From: Nymphaea colorata
Lineage: Eukaryota; Streptophyta; Magnoliopsida; Nymphaeales; Nymphaeaceae
Direction of reading: 5' to 3'
NCBI RefSeq assembly: GCF_008831285.2
Contig: NC_045139.1
Location: forward strand, 4,564,704 to 4,628,703
DNA: 64,000 nucleotides
Below the pieces are notes generated by a model. That model did not search any database. It was not told the DNA's origin and saw only the letters and a program-made list of their open reading frames with translations. The first letter of the stretch is position 1; each line of letters begins with the position of its first letter. The translations under genes and the position numbers were made by a program. Below, one piece after another: positions 59,047-64,000 of the stretch.

Positions 59047-62029
59047 TCATTCAATCACTCTATCCCTTGCTTTGTCAACCTGAAAAATTTAGCAGTAATA
59101 GTTAAACACTCTGGCCACAAAATAAGGCAGATATCAAGCTACGAAAGATTCCAACAACAGGGATTAAAAGCTACACTCTTGCAATCAGCTAACTAAAGAA
59201 ATTCATGAATGATGCCATACAACATAATTGACTAACTGGTATAACTTACTGACCTGTTTCTGCCAATCGGTAAGTGCTGTAATAATAGAGAGAAGAATTG
59301 CTTGTGTTGTGGAACCACATAATACACCCAACCAGAGTCCAATTGCTCCAAAATGAAAATAGAAGCCTAAAATGGCTGAAATTGGTAGACCAAGCAGATA
59401 AAATGCTCCAAGATTGACATATGCCCCAAGATGCTGCCATCCGCATCCTCTCGCTACACCTGAATAGATGAAAAAGAGAACGGCATTTGGTGGCTAATAG
59501 TTTAAATTAGGTGCATCAGCCAAAATTACCACTTTTTATAGGTTGAAAAAGATGCCAAAACCTATAGCTTTAGAAGGTTTAAATATTTTTCTTCATTTAT
59601 TTTATTGACAAATCTGTAGGCTTGCAAAGAGTTGAAAGTTTGAGTACTTCAATTGAATCCAGTTGTAGGATTCCTTTATACAATTGAAGCATGAATAACA
59701 AGTCCACTCTTGATGCGATAAAATCTTTAGTTCAGTATGTAACTGTTTTGATTCTTCCTTTCAGCGGAGTGCGCTTCTAGTTAAACCTAGGTAAGACTTT
59801 TAATGCATCAAACAGTACACGTCTTGCTTGACATTATCAACTTGATGCAATGACCTGAAAAAGGCACGTATTTTCATTCAAGATTTAGATCATGATCTGT
59901 TGTGTAGGGTTCCTCTCATGTAGATGCTAAAAGTTCTCCACAAGTAGCAGTCTTTAGGTTGATTCCTTAACCCCATGAATTAAGCAATTCATGAAGTGCA
60001 TGTGTGACTGGAACTGGACTGTTCGTTCGTGCATGCCAAGTGTGTCTAATTATTTCCGAAGCATTCAATTAGAGCATTCTCTTTAGGAGTAAATCGTCGA
60101 ATCATAAAATCATCTAACCTGAGAGCACTCCTTGGATTGCATCCATGCATGATGACAGGGAAACTAATGGCACCACCTTTACAACATACAGGCTGACTTC
60201 CTTCTCGCTGCTGTAAGCATATGCCAACAGATATCTGATGGCATACAGAGTTATACTCACAGTTAACATGTCTATGACAGCAAGCAATATAACAACAAAA
60301 AAAGCTGACCGAGCTTTTCTTGACGATCCAGCTCCTAATTCATTTGAAATGCGAGTGCTGGAATAAGAGCAAACATATGAACATTAAAACCAATAAAATT
60401 TGACAAAAAATCAATTTAAGGATTAAGCATATCTTAACTTCTTATATTAGTGATAGAGGGTGAGAAGTGCACCTTGCAGCAGCACCAAGGCCATATGGTA
60501 TAGAATAAGCCACGTTCAGGGTGTAAACACTGTTTTGGAGCACAAACAGAAGTTATGTCAAAGAAATTTCTTGATCTTGAAAATGGAGACTAAAATAAGC
60601 CTCTGAAAGGAAGCAACTAAATTGTGGTCCCACTGATAAAATGGGGCATCTGTTATACACAGGAAAGGCATGTGACAATGCCATTTCTCATTCTATAATG
60701 TCAGGAAAAACAATAAATCAGACACAAATGTAATCTTCCTGATTTCTTTGATAAGAACATCCCTCTCAAACAAATCAAAGCACTCTTTGGTTAATTACTT
60801 AAAATAGGAAAAGTAAACTGATCGGTTTCATAGCAAAACCAATGCAGTACCTGATTCAACAAGAGCTATATGTGCTTTTTTAGCAGGCTTATGATTGGTT
60901 GAAGATGAGTTGGGTGAACTTAAGCATAAAATACATCTAAAGTGTAGAATTGGTGTACAAAAGAAGCAAGTGCGGGTGTTTCTTATTCAATCCACAGGGG
61001 ATCTTCATAACACATGTTCAAGTCGCAGACATAATCCTTTAACTTTCAAGAGTGGAAATTTTATTAGCTTAAGAAACCACAGAGCTATACATTAATGAAA
61101 ATCTGCAGCACAGTTTCTTTATACTTTATAGCAATAATTCATGTTACACATTGTACTCTAAAGAGAAGGATAAATGATGTAAGGCGCCTGAGGCTGTGAT
61201 TATTAGTAATGATATTCAATCATGCACTTATGGATAAAATAGCTCATGGATGAAAGCCTGGGGAATGAAGCCATACCAAATTGAAAGAACTGAAGCTTGC
61301 ACCTCAGGATCAGGTAAAAGTCCGGAAAGCAATATCAGCAGTTCAAATGTCCAGTATTCCAGACTGTATCGAAGCAAATGCCAGCCAATATAAAAAAATA
61401 GTAAAAAATGGAATGACATAAGACAGTTGATGAAGAAAACAAATAGAAAGAATGCACTGAGAATAATCCAATAAAAAATTTTACCAAATCATGACTGCAG
61501 ATGGAAGTGCAAGACCAAGGAAGTGCTGTATCCCGGCAAAGGCCTCCGTTGTGAATGGAGCAATTGTTTTCTTACAGACAGATGAAACTTTGATATATAG
61601 TGCTAATATAACCAAGTTCATCCAATAGGAGAGACTGACAGAAATAGCTGCTCCAACGTGTCCTATCCTTAATTTAAAGATCAACAGCCAACAAGCAAGA
61701 ACATGGAAGCAGAGAGTCACAACAGCACCAAACAGCAACGGCAATACTAAACTCTGTGACTGCAGAAACTTTACTAATGGTAGCAAAAGAGCAGCACCAA
61801 AAAGTCCTGGGATCAAGAAGACAGCATATTTGCCTGCTTCATGGGCAATATCATGGTCTTGCCCTATCAAAATGAGCAGTTTCTCCATGTAGAACCATAA
61901 AAGAGTTATTGGGATGCACACAAGCAGGAGGGTTACTATAGCCTTTTGTGTATATACTCCCACCTTTTGGTACTGTTCTGCGCCATATGCTTGACCACAT
62001 AATGTCTCCAAGGCACTTGCCATTCCAAG
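59047..62029 (-). CDS. MATE efflux transporter, copy C, exons 2-7 (exon 1 outside window)
   Basis: Third tandem MATE gene. Exon 2 62029-61485 (545 bp), exon 3 61363-61277, exon 4 60529-60473, exon 5 60357-60119, exon 6 59459-59254, exon 7 59079-59047. Exon lengths are identical to copy A and every exon is open with GT-AG borders. It keeps the Leu and Pro that copy A has changed (ALLLPL, LPSAVMI). It ends VIE then TGA, like copy A. Exon 1, which would encode about 98 residues including the first helix, must lie right of 64000, beyond a Copia insertion in intron 1. Likely functional if that intron is spliced; not provable here. Confidence 0.88.
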
Positions 62030-62259
62030 CTGTTGATGCCAAATGATACCAACCAGTTAGAGCTACAAGCTTACAGCGTAGCAAGCTGCTTCCACATACT
62101 GTAACGAAGCCAATGCTAGAAGTATCATATGAAGCTAATTAAATGAAAATAGATATTTTTTACTTCGTTGATTCTTGACTTTTCTCATTGTTTTTAGCTT
62201 TGTTTTGATTGTCTTTGGTGCAGAACAGGACATGCATTTAGCAGAAACTATGGGCATAT

Positions 62260-62558
62260 TGTTAAAACTCAAAGAGAAAAGAAGGAGAAAGTGACTCAAA
62301 GAAGAACAACGATTTTAACGTGGTTCAGCTTTATGCTTGCATCCATGATTCTGCAATTTCTTTCAATGAATTTGAGATATGCAGGTTCCACTATTTATTT
62401 ACGTGAGATTATATTTGAGTAGATATGGTTGCCTACAGAATTGCTGATTTTCAGCATTTGATATGGCAAGCATATGTTTTCTTTCTTTATCATGTTCTTC
62501 ACTAAATGTGTTAGGTATATCACATGCGATTTGATCGTGATTTTCATTTATCTTAACA
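62260..62558 (-). repeat. 3' LTR of the unit 3 Copia
   Basis: 299 bp on the minus strand, TGTTAAGATAAATG to GAGTTTTAACA. It is preceded by a polypurine tract (CTTGAGGGG). Confidence 0.82.
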
Positions 62559-62559
62559 T

Positions 62560-64000
62560 AACCCCTCAAGCTAATCTCCATGGGAAGGAGATTGAGCTTG
62601 TCTCGAAGAAATGTGAACCGAGGTCCTGGTAGAGACTTGGTTAAAATGTCTGCAAGCTGTTCATTGGAAGGAATGAAACGAATTTGAATCTCTTTCCTTG
62701 CGACCTTCTCTCGGACGAAATGAAAATCAACTTCTATATGTTTTGTACGGGCATGAAATACAGGATCTACAAGATATGTAGCTCCCAAGTTATCACACCA
62801 TATTTCTAGAGTGATTGAATTTGTCACGTGCAATTCTTGATGAATTTGTTGCAACTAACTGTTTTCAGCAACTACTTCTGCCATAACCTTATATTCAGCC
62901 TCTATACTAGACTTGGCCACTGTTCGTTGTTTGGATGAATTCCATGAGAAGATTGGCTCCAAGAAAGGTAAGGTACCCCCAGTGGATCGCCGGTCATCCG
63001 GGCAACCTGCCCAATTAGCATCAACATACCCAGCTAACTTAAAATCACTCTTAGTAATATGAAGACCAAGATTTAAAGTGCCTTTAAGATATCTCAAGAT
63101 TCGTTTGACACAGATCCAATGCTCCTCAGTCGGATCATGCATAAATTGGCATGCTTTATTTACTGTAAAAAAAATGTTAGGCCTTGCAAAAGTGGCATAT
63201 AACAGTCCTCCAACTATACTCCTATAAGTAGAGGGCTCTTTGAAAGCATGCCCACTATATTTAGATGGTGTAAAGTTAACTATTGCAGGAGTAACCGTTG
63301 GATTGACTTCTTCCATATCGGATCTGTGGAGTAATTCTTTAATATATTTGCACTGAGATAAAATTAAGCCTTTCACTCTTGTACCAATTTCAATGCCAAG
63401 AAAGTAGTGAATGGATCCAAGATCTTTAATAGAAAATTTGGAAGCAAATGCCTTTATAAGACTATGAATATGATAATTGGAGCTGCCTGTGATAATGATA
63501 TCGTCAACATAAATAAGTACAAGTGTTGTTTGATTATTGCTATTAGCAATAAATAGAGAGGAATCTACATTGGAGTTATGAAAACCTAATTTTTCTAGAT
63601 ATATCCTCAATTTGTCATACCATGCTCTAGGAGCCTGTTTAAGACCATATAACGGTTTCTGTAGTTTGCATACATAATGTGGTATGCGTTTATCTTCAAA
63701 TCCTGAAGGGTATTATCATATAGACATCCTCCTGTAGTGCTCCATGAAGAAATGTGTTGTTGACGTCAAGTTGTTGAATAGTCCACCCATGACTTACGGC
63801 AATAGAGAAGACTAGACGAATAGTGGTAGGCTTGACAACATGACTATATGTCTCAAAATAATCTACCCCTTCCTGTTGACTATAGTCCTTGGCAACCAAT
63901 CTTGCCATGTGTCGAGCAATAGATCCATCAGCATTGCATTTGAGTTTGTAAATCCATTGACACCCAATAATATTTTTTGTTGATCGGTGGTGGAACCAAA
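62560..64000 (-). pseudogene. Copia reverse transcriptase and RNase H, partial
   Basis: From the right edge: reverse transcriptase start ([28 protein letters not shown]), the catalytic YVDD in [13 protein letters not shown] near 63490, the connection region, then RNase H (VDANWAGCPDDRRSTGG) and the C-terminal ADILTKSLPGPRF. One frame break near 63706-63712 and one TAG at 62855-62857 are the only lesions seen in this part. gag, protease and integrase are outside the window. Confidence 0.88.

Larger units (their letters stand above)
53586..64000. repeat. Tandem segmental duplication, unit 3 (truncated by window end)
   Basis: Third unit, recognised by the same opening motif and the same MATE landmarks. 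It lacks the Copia element and the hAT MITE shared by units 1 and 2, and so supplies their empty sites (about 56155 and about 57430). It also lacks stretches matching about 7285-9475 and about 15215-16770 of unit 1. It is the most divergent of the three, which suggests units 1 and 2 are the younger pair. Confidence 0.88.
62260..64000 (-). mobile_element. Second Ty1/Copia lineage, 3' part, in intron 1 of MATE copy C
   Basis: Minus-strand Copia element entering from the right edge. The 3' LTR is 62558-62260, flanked by CATAT at 62255-62259 as likely target duplication. The pol sequence differs clearly from the 9923/29750 element, so this is another lineage. It is absent from units 1 and 2. Confidence 0.88.

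Overview
The window is nuclear DNA of a flowering plant. The evidence is intron-containing MATE (DETOXIFICATION-type) transporter genes with plant exon structure, fragments of plant housekeeping genes, and dense nested plant transposons (Copia, PIF/Harbinger with Tourist-like MITEs, hAT with hAT MITEs). The lineage cannot be fixed from the sequence alone. No RNA genes, CRISPR arrays or bacterial-type operons were seen.

The backbone is a tandem segmental duplication. Three head-to-tail units begin at about 1, 26255 and 53586; the third runs off the window. Each unit carries on the minus strand a seven-exon MATE gene, and further downstream a remnant of an older MATE copy (last two exons, or only the last). 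The three genes have different fates. Copy A (unit 1, 20141-24546) is intact and predicts 486 residues. Copy B (unit 2, 39394-50524) is a pseudogene: start codon lost, nonsense codon in exon 2, a MITE inside exon 2, a 2-bp deletion in exon 6, plus an hAT element in intron 3 and an LTR element in intron 1. Copy C (unit 3, 59047-62029) is intact in exons 2-7, but intron 1 holds a Copia element and exon 1 lies beyond the window.

Because the units are paralogous, almost every insertion has an empty site in another unit, so history can be read by eye. A Copia element with CTCAC target duplication is at the same place in units 1 and 2 (9923-14919, 29750-34739) and absent from unit 3. Both copies share disabling mutations, so a dead element was duplicated with its unit. 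A TAGGGATGTCAA hAT MITE (17792-18213) has the same distribution. Later, unit 1 gained a 5.2-kb PIF/Harbinger element (482-5638, Myb-like ORF intact, transposase with one visible stop). Unit 2 gained a 3.4-kb hAT element (41529-44933), a GC-rich MITE (45257-45659), an LTR element with nested MITEs (46714-49560) and a short retroposon (51412-51570). Unit 3 gained a chimeric island of gene fragments (mTERF, EMC6-like, LRR; about 53.7-55.0 kb) and a second Copia lineage (62260 to the right edge).

The most useful observations are the three-way insertion record, the selective decay of copy B, the mosaic gene-fragment island, a single cycloeucalenol cycloisomerase exon at 8212-8309, a deletion junction patched with MATE exon sequence at 37214-37250, and two target sites that carry different Harbinger/Tourist elements in different units. 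I found no convincing evidence for an entirely new biological system.
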